64,000 bases of DNA from Physcomitrium patens (lineage: Eukaryota > Streptophyta > Bryopsida > Funariales > Funariaceae), in assembly GCF_000002425.4 (NCBI RefSeq), contig NC_037254.1, positions 9,866,408-9,930,407 of the forward strand, in the 5' to 3' direction. Each line of letters begins with the position of its first letter. Within the stretch, counting starts at the first letter, position 1. The notes beneath the pieces were generated by a model. The model was given only the letters and a program-made list of their open reading frames with translations. It was not told where the DNA came from and made no database searches. A program made the position numbers and the translations under genes. Below are positions 37,488-49,840 of the stretch, one piece after another.

Positions 37488-39310
37488 CTTTGCGTGAATT
37501 CATCTTAAGAAGGGCAAGAAAGTGAACAGTTCATTATTTAATCCCCCTGGATAAACGAATATATGAATAATGCTTTCAATGTAGTGTTCTTTTTTAGACG
37601 TGTCCATAACGAAGCCATCCTTAGCACTTCAAGATAACCTGAATGCAGATTAAACAGCCAAGCACCACATACTTGAGTACAATGGCAAGTTAGCTGAAGA
37701 TATAATCTAACAGTACTCATAATGCTCGGAGAGTCAACTTACATAAAATCTTCGAGTGCTGTTGACAAATCAAATATGCCCAATGAAAAAGACCAGCACA
37801 GGCTGACAAGATCTAAGACTAGATAAGACTATATACTTGAGGTCCTACACCAGATAAACCTGGGAAAAAACTTCTACACTCAGAGATTATACAGGCAATG
37901 TGCTAGGGTTTGCAACAATTCGCTAACTCTAGAATAAGGCTATGGTATCGAAGCACTGTATTCATAACTGATCACGTCACCAACTTTCTCCAATTCTCTA
38001 CGTGAATCCTGTTAGCTGTTGCTCAACAACACCAAATGTGTTGGACAGTACACAGGTGGATGAATAAAACTGATCAAACAAAGAAGATTTTCTTGTTGCA
38101 CCACTATAAACCCCGAGGCACGTATCACGCACATTTTAGTATAGAATAAAAGACTGCAGTTCAGAATAAGGCAAGGAATAAGCAACAAGCCAAGATCTGT
38201 CAAGAAATGAACCTTTCACAGCTTAACTAATAGTCGAGCTAGTACCCTTTAAACATCACATACCCCAATTTCTGACAAGACCTCAATTTAGCTCGTGTAG
38301 CCACTTACAGACAAGTCGAGTCGGGGTAGAAGATGAAAAGACTCCTTGCACCCGGAAAACAAGGACATGATCACCAATGTCAAACAATTTAGCAAATCAC
38401 AATAGTAGAGCAATTTAACTCCGCAGAATTAAAGCATGGAAAAGTAGCACGAATAAAAAAATATTCGCAATCATGTAGGTCTCTGACCAGGCCATGCCCT
38501 TGACATTAATACCAAGGAGCACTTTTGAAACGTGAGGTGCTCAATGCGAAGTTCATGGACAATCATCTCCACTATTTTCTCACGTATACCGTGAGGAGAC
38601 ACCTGCTACACTGCATCTGCCTGCTGCCACACCTCATCTAGCAAGAATCTCGAAAAAAATCACAATAAAAGTTCATTACACACGAGACTTCAATACAGAT
38701 GAATGTAAAATGGTCAAATAGAAGAGAAATCGCAGGATCGGCCCTCGGAAGCTCACGAACCAGCCTGGATTCTGTAGTTCGGCGGCAGAATAGCATCACC
38801 ACTGCGAAGAAACCTTACAACACGTTCCAACATTAAAAGTTCCATGAGCCCTGTTCCTCACACGACGACCTCGATGCAAACCAGGGTTGTAAATTCCCTA
38901 CCTAAAAAGCATGACAACATCTAATGCAAGGATAGTAAGCTAGTGCGACGACAACGCTGATCTGCTACTGCTACAATCAATTACTCACTCTCAAATTTTC
39001 CATCAACAAAACTTTAAAAAGAAAAAAGAAAAGAAAAAAACAACCATACGGACACAATTGACCTCAGGGTCGATACCAATATTGCGATGACACAAAACTC
39101 AACAGAACTCGAGAGGAATTCCGTCGAGATCTACGAGCACGTTAACTAGACCTGAAATCCACGCACCGCATCGGATCAAAACGGTAGCTCAATGTCCACC
39201 ACCCTAACCTCACATAGAGTTCCACCAACCCTCCACAATCGTCGTCCTCATCCTCAGAAAAACCGATCGACCTACCTGTAGAAACCTCCACCGTTCTTCT
39301 GCTTCACCAG
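37248..39310 (-). other. Probable 5' leader or leader intron(s) of the zinc-finger gene
   Basis: GC is intermediate rather than intergenic-low, no other gene is recognisable, and the next promoter-like sequence lies near 39.7 kb. I infer a spliced 5' UTR, but no splice sites could be tied to a coding frame here. No repeats other than (TA)n at 37435-37486. Confidence 0.35.
37435..37486. repeat. (TA)n microsatellite preceded by (TATC)n
   Basis: About 26 TA units after three TATC units, upstream of the zinc-finger gene, probably within its 5' UTR or a leader intron. Confidence 0.95.
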
Positions 39311-39790
39311 CTACAAAATTAACATCGCACACTAAAAAACAAGCCTCGGAACGCCAGAACGGAGTTCACACACCAGCAGTGAAAAAAACAACGAACACGC
39401 ATCAATGGACGAGGCCCTCGAAGAACTGGAACTCGGCTGCGAGAAACAGTGATGGTCTCGCCTCTTGGAGACTCGGGGAGAGAGGCAACGTTCCCATTCC
39501 CGTTCCCTACAATAATCACAACCCTTCCGCTGTGCACGTTCGCGTGAACTCGTTCCCGAAGAGAATTGAACGCCCTGGGGACGTGAACAATGCATGTTCT
39601 CATGTTCCCACGTCGATTCCATTGTCCAGTTCGCCGCAACCGCGCACGAGGTCAATGGCACCGCACGAACTTTTACGTCGACAATTTTCAATGGACGAAG
39701 CTTCTGTTGCTTCGTTCGTCGGACGACGCTCCGGCTGCTGGCTCACCCATTGGCCTCATTATATATTTAAAAGCATGAATTCTTGCCTGC
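39311..39790 (-). promoter_or_regulatory. GC-rich promoter/first-exon candidate with TATA-like element
   Basis: A 450-bp GC- and CpG-rich island flanked by AT-rich DNA on its left side in transcript sense. TTTAAATATATAATG reads on the minus strand at about 39759-39773, about 35-40 bases before the GC-rich island. Open frames on both strands here look like composition effects. The plus-strand reading of the same motif cannot be excluded as a promoter. Confidence 0.35.
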
Positions 39791-40111
39791 ACTAATCACA
39801 CTAAACACGTGGAATCATGTGGTTCATTACTGTAATAATAATTATTATTTTTGCAGCATTTCATTGTTCATTGGTTTAAATAATAACAAATGAGGCTTTT
39901 GATATATTTGACTCTTGGTAGAGTTTTTCTTCAAAAGTTTTAATTCTGATAAGAGTTGTGATATTTGTTTTGATTTGTAATGAGATTGATTAATTATGTT
40001 TGACTCAAAAAATTTATATATTTTCTTGATTGGTATTTTTTCGGATGCATTGTTTGCTAAGTGATAGATAAGCTATAATGTTAAGAATTACAAAATAAAT
40101 CCAAGAAAAAT

Positions 40112-40114
<3 letters not shown>

Positions 40115-40146
<32 letters not shown>
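40115..40146. repeat. (AT)n tract in left inverted repeat
   Basis: About 16 AT units inside the left terminal repeat, mirrored by the tract at 47331-47369. Confidence 0.95.
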
Positions 40147-40148
<2 letters not shown>

Positions 40149-40197
40149 TATAAATATGTTGAAGTATCAAAAATATCCATGTATTGTTGATAATAAC

Positions 40198-41010
40198 AAA
40201 TATATCTCTCAAATTTGTGATAATAATAAAGGTATCTTCATTGGAGATAAGGTATTACCAACATTCTTTGTTTAGTCATCATCTAAGGTCCAAATTGCAA
40301 AGTCACACACATTTCACCACATTCATTTTTCAACCCTGAAAACAAATATAAACGGGGCTTATTTTTAGAGCATTTTTTCAATCTTATAAGTTCACATCAT
40401 CACTCAAGTAGTAGAAGTGGTTTGCCCATCTAGAAGTTAATTTGGATGCATTCAATTTTATAGACCTATATCTTCACAATATCATGCCTCTATTAGTCTA
40501 CACTTTAGAAATGACATATCCTTATTATGTAACTTCAAGTAAGTCTTTCTCATGTTCTACTTGTACATTTGCAGCTTTGGCAGTATTTTGCGGAAGCTTT
40601 AGGTGTAGCTTAGCTTGTTGGTTGGTCCAATATATAGAAATATGTTACAAAATTAAATTTTTTAATTGAAGGAGATTGAAGTAAAGGCAAGGGGAACAAA
40701 GAGGATTTGGAATAGTCAACTGCAAGTGGAAGTAGTTGTATGGCGAGTTAGTATAGTGAAGAGCATTGTAAGGGAGAGGAGAGGCATAGTGTCACTAAGA
40801 ATTTGTGATGTAAGGTATGGTCTACAAATTGATGAAAGAAAAAGGTACAAGATTTTTTGAATTCTTAAAAAGCAAAAAAAAGATGTGTCGCAAAATCTAT
40901 GTAGTCCATAGTCTATGTCCTAGATAATAACTAAATAAAGAATATTGGTGATTCTTTATCACCAATAAGAGCCTATTTTCTATTATTATAAATTTAAAGA
41001 GTACATTTTT
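40198..41010. other. Interior of the inverted-repeat element
   Basis: Contains two open stretches on the plus strand (40442-40666 and 40666-40857) with no recognisable domain. Could be captured non-coding or gene-fragment DNA. No function proposed. Confidence 0.4.
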
Positions 41011-41024
41011 TATTATTAAGAATA

Positions 41025-41581
41025 TGTCATAGACATATGCATATAAACTAATAATTACTTATATGATTTAGATAATAGTAGATAAAAGTATGTCAATTCC
41101 ATAATATCTTCTATAGAAGCTTTTTAGACACTTCATAGACATTGCTTTGACTTTACAGATGTCTTTAATTGATTTTTTAGATTAGAAACCTGGTCAACAA
41201 GTTGGCCATGTGCCACACATGTCGATAGCTTGAAGAACAAGTTAATTATGTGGCCCACATATTGAAAACTTGCCTTGTAAGCTAAGGCATGTATCATGTA
41301 AAGTCAACACATATTAGAGGTCCTATATAACATTGCCACATAGCTTTTAGTTAGATAATATATATAGAGGCAAGAGTAAAGCCTTCTTCAGTCTTGTCAA
41401 TTCCTTTCTTGCTTCTATATTTACTAGTTTAGAATTAAGAGTCTTTAGTTTCCTTGTCATTTGACAATAGCCATTTCAGTTTCTTTTTAATATACATACT
41501 ACTTAATTTATATTTTGCCACTTTTCTTTCGATACAATTTTTTGAAATTAATGCATCTTCTTTTAGTTCATGTCTTTAATA
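41025..41581 (+). repeat. 5' LTR of gypsy copy C
   Basis: 557 bp, TGTCATAGACATATGC to TGTCTTTAATA. Holds TATATATAGAGGCAAGAGT near 41359-41377, the element TATA/start region. Confidence 0.9.
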
Positions 41582-41788
41582 GATTTACAAGTGTATACTT
41601 AGAATATTAAAGCTTTGCCTTCTCTTTATTAAGAGTGGATTATTATTTTTTTTATAAGACATAAGCGTATTAAAAAATATAGATTATTTTCTTTTGAATT
41701 AATATTATTCTTAGTATCTTTTTTTTTTTTAAGTCCCTTCTTCTATTTAGCTTGAGCAATATTAGACATTTATTTTTTAAGTATTATC

Positions 41789-42760
41789 ATGGCAGAGCTT
41801 CTTGAAATGAAGAGTGTAATGATACAAATACAAGAGCAATTGATGCTTGAGATGCATCAATTCAATTTATCACTACAAGGAGCAAGAGGAATGATAGGAA
41901 GTGAAGACGTAGATATGATTGGAGGTGCTTCAACATCTACACCTAATTATGTCCCTTTTCCTATAGTAGAACATCCTTTCGACACCAGAGAATTAAGAAT
42001 TGCCTTGTTTGAAAAGTTTAATGGGATAAGATCCAATTTTTGAGGATTTATCAATCAAGTACAACTTGTGATTGAACTTCAATCCCAAAGCTATTCAACT
42101 CCAAGATCACAAGTTAGATTTATTAGTATACTTCTTTTAGATTAAGCATTATCATAGTTTTCATCTTTTTTTGAATGACAAGATCCAATATTACATAATT
42201 TGGAGGCTTTTTTAGTGAAGTTTCAATCCATATATGAAAAATATGATGCAACTCGTCTTGCAACCAATAAGATCTATATTTTACAAGAAGACAATCAATC
42301 TATAATATTATATGCTTCACAATTTTATTAATTTGCAACTAATATCAAGTAAGATAATGCTGCACTGATTATTTAATTTTTGTATAGATTATAATATGAG
42401 GTAAAGAAATTGATGCTCAACTTATTTGATCCTCAAACATTGAGTCAAGTAATTAACTTTGCTGTAAAGTGTGACAATCAACTTTTCAAATTTTGATCTG
42501 AGAGTCAGATAAGTAGGCCCCAACGTTACTATAATTTAATAGCAATATCAATGCCTCTTTAACACATACATTCAGAAGTAGAGGATATTCAATTGATGTG
42601 ATATGTTTCAAACCTCTTACTGAACAAAAAAAGTCTCATCGCAGTTAGAAAGGATTATACTTATATTGTAGAGAATCTAAGCATACTGTTCAACATGATC
42701 CAAAGAAGCAATGCAATTATAAAATGAAGAGTACAAATGTCAAAGAAGATAATATATCAA
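41789..42760 (+). pseudogene. gag of gypsy copy C
   Basis: ATG at 41789 starts MAELLEMKSVMIQIQEQ; open for 84 codons to a TGA at 42041-42043. Later parts are shifted and stopped. Zinc-knuckle remnant near 42650-42715 has the second cysteine region altered. Confidence 0.78.
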
Positions 42761-42799
42761 AAAATAAGTTTATCCGGCTACAATAGGGACCGCGCAGTT

Positions 42800-44720
42800 T
42801 GAATCTTATACAATACCTAATGAAGGTCATATCTTCTCCTCAAAACCCTCTCCTTATTTTACATTAAATATTATTTTAGGACCTATATATTACAAAGCCT
42901 TTGTCTTATTAGATTTAAGAGCCTTAGCGTATTTCTTAGATAAAGAATTACATAAAAGACTTAACATATCTTTAGTAAAGAAAATTAAACATGTTCATGA
43001 AGAAGTCATAGATGGTTGTCTGTTGTCTTCTGAAGATGTTATTTACAAAATCATTTCTATAGAAATAATAACTAATGGTCATAATAGCTTTGTAGTATTT
43101 AATATCATTAGATCTCCCTCTAATCCAATTATTTTAGGTTTATTGTGGTTAAAAAAATAGAATCCTTGAATAGAATGGATTTCTTCAACTCTTGACTTCT
43201 CTAAAAGTAAAACTAAGAATATACATAATCAAGTAGAAAATTACAAGTCTAGTACAATTAACTTATGTTTGTAGGTGTAATAGCTTTTTTGCATGATGCA
43301 AAGGAAGGATCACCTTGTATCATTTATGCTACACCCATTTCTAATGGTGCAAAGACTTCAAGTGGTATTTCAAGCTAATATAAGGATTTTTAAGATATAT
43401 TTGAAAAAAAGAATGCATATACTCTTCTGGAACATTGTCTCTATGATTATTCTATTGATTTTTAACAAGGAGTACAACTGCAATTTAGATCAATCTACAA
43501 TTTATTACAAAATGAGTTGACCAAAGTCAAAGAATATATTGAAGAGAATCTAGCCAAGAACTTCATACGCCATTTCAAATCTCCAACAAGAGCCCCAATT
43601 ATATTTGTAAAGAAAAAAGATGGATCATTACAGATGTATATAGATTATCAAGGACTCAATAAGATCACCTTCAAGAACACGTATCCACTACCTTTAATAT
43701 GTGGACTTTTTGATCAGCTGAATCAAACTAAGATCTATACAAAAATAGATCTACAAAGAGTATACAATCTGGTATGTATCAAAAAAAGAGATGAATAGAA
43801 GACTACATTTTGAACCAAGTATGGACATTTTGAATATGATGTCATGTCTTTTAGACTTACAAATGCGCCAACAGATTTTCAACATCGTATAAATGATGTT
43901 TTTAAAGAATTTTTGGACCATTTTATTGTTTATTATCTAGATGATATCTTGATCCATTCTAAGAACACAAAAGAATATGAACTTCATATTTTTCATGTCT
44001 TACAAAAATTAAGAGATGCGAGACTCTATGCCAAGATAAAAAAGTGTGTATTCCACACTACTCAAGTTGGCTTCTTAGGTTATATCATTTCAAACGATGG
44101 AATTATGATGGATCCAGAAAAAGTTCAAATGTTTATAGATTAGAAGATCTCAAAAACGGTCTAAAAATCTCTAATGTTTTTTGGGATTTGCCAATTACTA
44201 TTAGATCTTCATCAAAGACTTCTTTCAAATTACAGCTCTACTTATACATTTGACTTGTAAAGACAAACTTTAATGGAATCAAGCAGCAGAAGCAACATTT
44301 AAAGCTTTAAAGACAACCTTTGTTTCTGTACCAATCTTGTATTACGTTGACTTCTCTAAAGGATTCTTTATAGAAAAAAACACATCAAACATTGCTCTGG
44401 ATGCATTATTATTACAAATGGAAATAGATGAGAAACTTCACCTAGTAGTTTTTTATTTAAAGAATTTTTTAGCAGTAGAGATTAATTATGAAATCTATGA
44501 CCAAGAGCTTCTTGCAATTGTGGATTCTTTCCAAGAATGGTGCCATTTTTTAGAAGGCACTTTTAGTCTACTTATCGTATATACAAATCACAAGAACCTT
44601 GAATATTTCATGTCATCTTGTGCTTTGAATCGTCACTAGGCTCATTGAAACATGTCTTTGTCAAGATTTGAGTTCAATATCACTTATTGGTCAAGAAAAC
44701 AATAAGGTTTGTTTGATGTC
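42800..44720 (+). pseudogene. protease, RT and RNase H of gypsy copy C
   Basis: Protease remnant LLDLRALAYFLD near 42905-42945 (active-site D-S-G degraded). RT spans 43517-44143: VKKKDGSLQMYIDYQGLNKI, then FIVYYLDDILIHSKN around 43920-43965 with an intact YLDD. RNase H at 44337-44636 is open: ALDALLLQ, EINYEIYDQELLAIVDSF and YTNHKNLEYF, matching the RT-linked RNase H of gypsy elements. Interrupted by TAG at 43795 and 44141. Confidence 0.88.
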
Positions 44721-44959
44721 ATTTCTAAATGCTCTTATCTTGTACCTAAAGAAGGAGATGCAACTTTTGATTAAAAAAAGATAATTTTATTGAAACTAGA
44801 ACAATTTCATCTTCGAGCAATAAAATTAACATTAATTATTGATTCAACTTTTGTTAAAAAAATTCAATTATATATGTCTTCTAATCCACATGTTTATGAT
44901 ATCAAGAATACTTCTTTTAAGTCTTATCATACTTCTAAGTTTGAATTCAAGAACAACCT

Positions 44960-46256
44960 ATTTTATTTCAAAGGACGGCTATATGTGTGAGAAGAAGAAG
45001 CACATTTATGTATTCTTCAAGTATGTCACAACTTTCTAGCAGCATGACATTTTGGATACAACAAGACTTTGGAGCTAATATCTACAGATTTTTGGTGGCT
45101 ACAAATGTGGAAGGCTGTAAAAGACTTTATTCAATCATCTGATATTTGTTGAAGATCAAAAACTCCTAGGCATTGATCTTATAGACTTCTTCAACCATTA
45201 CCTATTCCAAAACAAATATAGTCTTCTATTTCTATGGATTTTTTTATGAATCATCTCTCAGGATCATAAGATTCTATATTTGTAATAGTAGATCATTTTA
45301 TCAAAATGGCTTATTTTGTACTATGCACAAAATCTATCACAAGTGAAGAAACTGATAAACTTTTTTTTGATAATATCTATCAATATCATGGATTGCCAAA
45401 AGATATTATATTAGATAGAGAGACTCAATTTATATTAAGATTTTGGAGAATTCTTTTTAAGATTTTAAAAATGGATATAAAGCTTTCTTTAGCCTTTCAT
45501 TCTCAAACTAATGGACAGATAGAATATATAAACCAAGTTGTTGAACAATACTTAAGATGTATCATCAATTATCAACAAGACAATTAGCAAACCCTCTTAC
45601 CATTGGCAGAGTTTGCTTATAATAATACAATGTATTCTTCTATGTAACAAACACCTTTCTTTGCCAATTATGGTTACCATTGATGATTTGACACTTTTGA
45701 CTTTTCAAAAGTTGATAATCATATGACAAAAGGTTTGGCAAATTATTTGTCAAAGCTACATGCAACAATGAAGGTGGAATTAAAGGAAGCTCAAGAACAA
45801 CAAAAGATCAATATGGATGCCTATCAAAAGGAACAACCACAATTCAATATAGGTGATAAGGTGTGGTTGCTTCAGCGTAATATGAAGACTACTTGTCTTT
45901 GTGATAAATAAGACTATTGCAAGCTTGAACCTTTTCTTATTTGTGGACAAATCAATCCAGTTGCTTATCGGTTACATCTACCAAAGGTAATGAAGATCCA
46001 CCCTGCCTTCCTTATATCTCTTCTTGAACTATACAAAACTATAAAGATAACAAGAAGAAGACAAGCTCCACCTCCTCCAATAGAAGTGGACAATAATGAA
46101 GAATTTGAAATAGAAGAAGTTCTACACCTAAGGCAGCGCCAAAATAAATTGAAATATCTTATCTATTGGCGTAGATATGATATTAATGAATGCACATGGA
46201 AGCCAATAAAGAATCTTGCAAATACATCAAAGGTGATGGAGGCTTTTTATTGACAA
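44960..46256 (+). pseudogene. integrase and chromodomain of gypsy copy C
   Basis: 45306-45584 is open and carries the second Asp (LDRETQF) and the Glu (IEYINQVVEQYLR); the first Asp is in SMDFF near 45240. The C-terminal region 45990-46253 ends in a chromodomain: EEFEIEEVLHLRQRQNKL, KYLIYWRRYDINECTWKP, IKNLANTSKVMEAF. This is the clearest chromodomain in the window. Confidence 0.88.
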
Positions 46257-46279
46257 CATTCATCTAAATTAAGATGAAG

Positions 46280-46690
46280 AATAATTCAACTCAAGAGCTT
46301 TCATTTGCAAACTTACCAGATGAGACATTGCAATTGTTACATCTTTTAAGACGACAAAATTGACATGAAGTTCCTCAAGAACGACATGTTTTTCTTCAAA
46401 TAGACGACAAGATACAACGTATTTAGTATCATGACCTTAGAAGAGACTCTTGATGTTTGGTGATTTTATTAGAGGTAGGAACAACTCCTGACGGTGTTCC
46501 AAATGTTTTATATGAATGAAGTTACAAAGCCTTCAACAAAGATCAAATAACATGGTGGTCTTTCTGCCTTGGTATAGCACACTATTGATGGCTGAGAAGG
46601 CCTATTAACTATCTTTGAAGAGAACAAAGATCAAAGTATGTGGCAAATATAATTTGCTGCATCTTAGATTTTCTCAACATATAAAGATCG
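46280..46690 (+). pseudogene. Extra 3' reading frame of gypsy copy C
   Basis: After the chromodomain stop: QELSFANLPDETLQLL, ERHVFLQIDDKIQRI, YHDLRRDS, TGA, then CLVILLEVGTTPDGVPNVLY and NKDQITWWSF, ending near RSKYVANIICCILDFLNI. Same frame as in copies A and B. Confidence 0.55.
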
Positions 46691-46725
46691 CTCCTCATGG
46701 AACTCGTTCCTAAAAAGAGGTGTAA

Positions 46726-47289
46726 TGTCATGGACATATACATGTAAACTAATAATTATTTATATGATTTAGATAACAATAGGTAAAAGTAAGTCAATTC
46801 CATAATATCCTCCATAGAAGCTTTTTAGACACTTCATAGACATTTCTTTGACTTTATAGATGTCTTTAATTGACTTTTTAGGTTAAAAATGTGGTGAAGA
46901 AGTTGGCCATGTGCCACACATGCGTGGACTACATAGCTTAAAGAACAAGCTAACTATGTAGTCCACGCATAGAAAACTTGCTTTGTAAGCTAAGGCATGT
47001 GTCATGTAAAGTCAACACATATTAGAGGTCTTATAAAACATCATCACATAGCTTCTAGTTAGATAATATATATAGAGGCAAGAGTGAAGCCTTCTTCACT
47101 CTTGTCAATTCCTTTCTTGCTTCTATATATACTAGTTTAGAATTAAGAGTCTCTAGTTTCTTTATCATTTGGCAATAGCCATTTTAGTTTCTTTTTAATA
47201 TACATACTACTTAATTTCTATTTTGCCACTTTTCTTTTGATACAAATTTTCCAAGTTTATGAATCTTCTTCTACTTCATGTCTTTGAAA
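46726..47289 (+). repeat. 3' LTR of gypsy copy C
   Basis: 564 bp, TGTCATGGACATATAC to TGTCTTTGAAA. Seven bases longer than the 5' LTR because of a palindromic change at 46920-46970. Confidence 0.9.
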
Positions 47290-47327
47290 GAATACATGGA
47301 TATTTTTGATATTTCAACATATTTGAG

Positions 47328-47330
<3 letters not shown>

Positions 47331-47369
<39 letters not shown>
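47331..47369. repeat. (TA)n tract in right inverted repeat
   Basis: About 19 TA units, mirror of 40115-40146. Confidence 0.95.
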
Positions 47370-47372
<3 letters not shown>

Positions 47373-47380
47373 ATTTTTCT

Positions 47381-49080
47381 AAATTCAAATGTCACAATAT
47401 TATCAATTTTTTATTATATCAAGTTGTAAGCTTATTTTTGTACAAATATTATAATTGATAAGTAATAATTTGATGAATATTTCAACAATAAAAATCATAT
47501 TTTAAATTGTATCATATCATTGAAGCTTGTAGCTTCATTTTAGTTAATAAATAAATTGATTAGAAGATAACATGAAGGAGTTTAGATTATAATTGTCACA
47601 AAAAAGTGCCCACTTTTATTCGTAAAGATACTAAGATTTGAGGTCCTTCAAATACATTAAAGATAGTTCAATTTTATTTTATGAAATTTATACTAAATAA
47701 ATAAAAATTCAATTAAATATCAAATTTCTTATTTAAAAGATGACATTAATAAGATATTGACAATAAAGAAGCATAATTTAAAAGGTTTTTTAATTAATTA
47801 ATTTTTTTAATAATTATATATATAATTATTAAATAAATTTTATTTAAAAAAATACCTAATATATCATTAATATAAAACATAAATTTCTTTGGAAACTAAT
47901 AGGTGAGTACCTCCTTTTTATTGGAAGGACATCTCCATGACACACACACCTATATGCACACAATAAAACCCTTATTTATACAAGAAATATTTAGGTTAAT
48001 TTTACAATAAAATATTCTTTGAAAAAAATCAATAAGATTTTTTAAAAAAATAAAAGAGTTATATGAAATGTGTTATGAAATTTTTAAAAATTTAATCAAC
48101 CAAAAAAAGTGAAAAAGAAAAAAAGAAAAGCCATAAGCCATTGCACACAAATCTTTTAGTATAAATTTACTCTAAATATTTAGTGTAAATGAGAGTTTCA
48201 CTATGTGAATACAAGGGTGTGTAACATGGAGGTGTTTATGCAATAAAAATAAAAATAAAATAAAAAAAAATGGTTTTCCATTTCTTATTTTCAGATTCAA
48301 AAGTTATTTAAAAGTTACAGATGGTATATGAGAATAAATTTATCTATTCTAATAATAATAACAATTCTTTTTTTAGAAATAGCTAATATGTTTCTTTAAG
48401 AACTATTGTTATACATTTTCATAACATGTCTTTTATCTTATTTTAGTTTTGATATTTTCCTTGATATTTTGCTTGATGTTATTGTTGCACTGAATTTCAC
48501 AATTACTTCACTCTATTAATTTATTACTGAAATAAACCTTGTTGTAAACCCCTGGTGCAAGAAGTGTGCTCTAAAGCACATGTAACCAACTAGGACTTTA
48601 TGACTCCACACCATTTTATTACATTCTATTCGATTGTTGATATATTTATTTATTTATTTAATTACTTGTGCTCAAACCACGTCCCTAACCTTGTGGATTT
48701 AGATATACAAGGGCTTTGCCTTGATGATTTTTGACCTCATGCTTGCTCTTCGGATTGTATTGCAGAAGTGATGTACACACTCAGCTTGTCAAAGTCTAGT
48801 GTGTCAGCATGGATGGATTAGGGCTTACTTAAAGGTGTGAATGCAGCGAATACAGGCTATGTTCACAATTGTCTTAATATTGGTGTACTTTATGCGGCAG
48901 GTTAGAGACCATTTTCATGTGCAACTGTTTGCATTCTATTCAGTACAAACAGGGCAAATTCATCTAAAGAATAGAATGTTGTATCTGTCTTATCTATATG
49001 AGTTCTCGTCCACAAAACCATCGCTCGAGGAAACCAGGACAAGAAAGAATAGTGACTTTTACTCAAACAGAGATGGATGA
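47381..49080. other. AT-rich intergenic region
   Basis: No gene or repeat pair recognised. 48700-49080 is less AT-rich and has an 80-codon open frame (48841-49080) without domain features; probably chance. Confidence 0.55.
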
Positions 49081-49840
49081 TTCAAATTTTTAAAAAAGAT
49101 AATTTTATTACTTGGTAAAGTACAGTACATTGCAATTGAGGCAGAAACAGAACATACACCTCCTCCAAAACATTTGTGGCAGTTGCTAACAACAATACCT
49201 GAACCTCATTTGCGATGTCTGTGTTAGTCAAACTAAATGGTCAGGACATAGAACGTAACCCCGAAACCTATACTGATGTTTAACAAAGCCTGTGTCACGC
49301 CGTTTCAATTCATAGTTTGAAAGAGCAGAGAATGATCAATACGCCTACCCACTAAACCGCTACAGACATGCTGTCGATTCACTCCAGCTGAAATATTTTA
49401 CATTTACGACTCAGGAATCACCAAAAACAATTCGGTTGAATTCCCACACTGTAACCACCCGTAATTGACCCTGGTGGATAACGTACATTCTCGAGAGAAA
49501 TAGTAGATCAGTGTCCAATGCGTGACGGCAGCTTGCACTGATGAGAAGTCCTGTCCTCGAGCAGCGCCACCTAAAATCTAGCCAACTCAAGTGCTACGAG
49601 GGCTGTACTAAGCATATCATGAGGTAGATAAACCTTGCTAGTTAAGTTCCAAAAACACTAGCTACTACATAATTCTGAATGAAAGCAATGTGAAGTAAGA
49701 TCATCTCACGGGTTGAAGTCAGTAAATCCAGAGATGGAGTAGGTATTTCCATGGCCAGATGACACGGGAATAACCGAACCTCTGGCTGCATTACAGCTAA
49801 ATCACTAATTAACAATCGTCAGTTAATACGATGGGCAAAT
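49081..49840 (-). other. Probable 3' UTR and downstream sequence of the CCCH gene
   Basis: Follows the TGA at 49841-49843 in transcript sense. Base composition is like the gene rather than the AT-rich spacer. No polyadenylation site could be fixed. Confidence 0.45.

Larger units (their letters stand above)
41025..47289 (+). mobile_element. Ty3/gypsy chromovirus, copy C (best preserved)
   Basis: 6265 bp with LTRs 41025-41581 and 46726-47289 and a perfect 5-bp target duplication gaata (41020-41024 and 47290-47294). Order: gag, protease, RT, RNase H, integrase, chromodomain, extra 3' frame, purine tract (aaaaagaggtg). Longer open segments than A or B, and closely matching LTRs apart from one 7-bp length difference, make it the youngest copy. 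Still dead: stops at 44141, 45588, 45645, 45909 and elsewhere. Confidence 0.93.
40104..47380. mobile_element. Element with long terminal inverted repeats, split by gypsy copy C
   Basis: Left arm 40104-40197 reads AGAAAAATATC, (AT)n, then CCTATAAATATGTTGAAG, TATCAAAAATATCCATGTAT, TGTTGATAATAA. Its reverse complement appears as 41011-41024 plus 47295-47380 once copy C and one copy of its gaata duplication are removed. 33 of 34 bases match over the unique core. Without copy C the element is about 1 kb, with an interior of about 0.8 kb (40198-41010). No transposase is recognisable, so it is probably non-autonomous. No convincing target duplication was found at 40104 or 47380. Confidence 0.75.

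Noticed and set aside
39319-39691. Open frames of 106-119 codons in the GC-rich island upstream of the zinc-finger gene
   Set aside because: Overlapping frames on both strands with arginine/serine-rich composition typical of GC-rich non-coding DNA; no domain.
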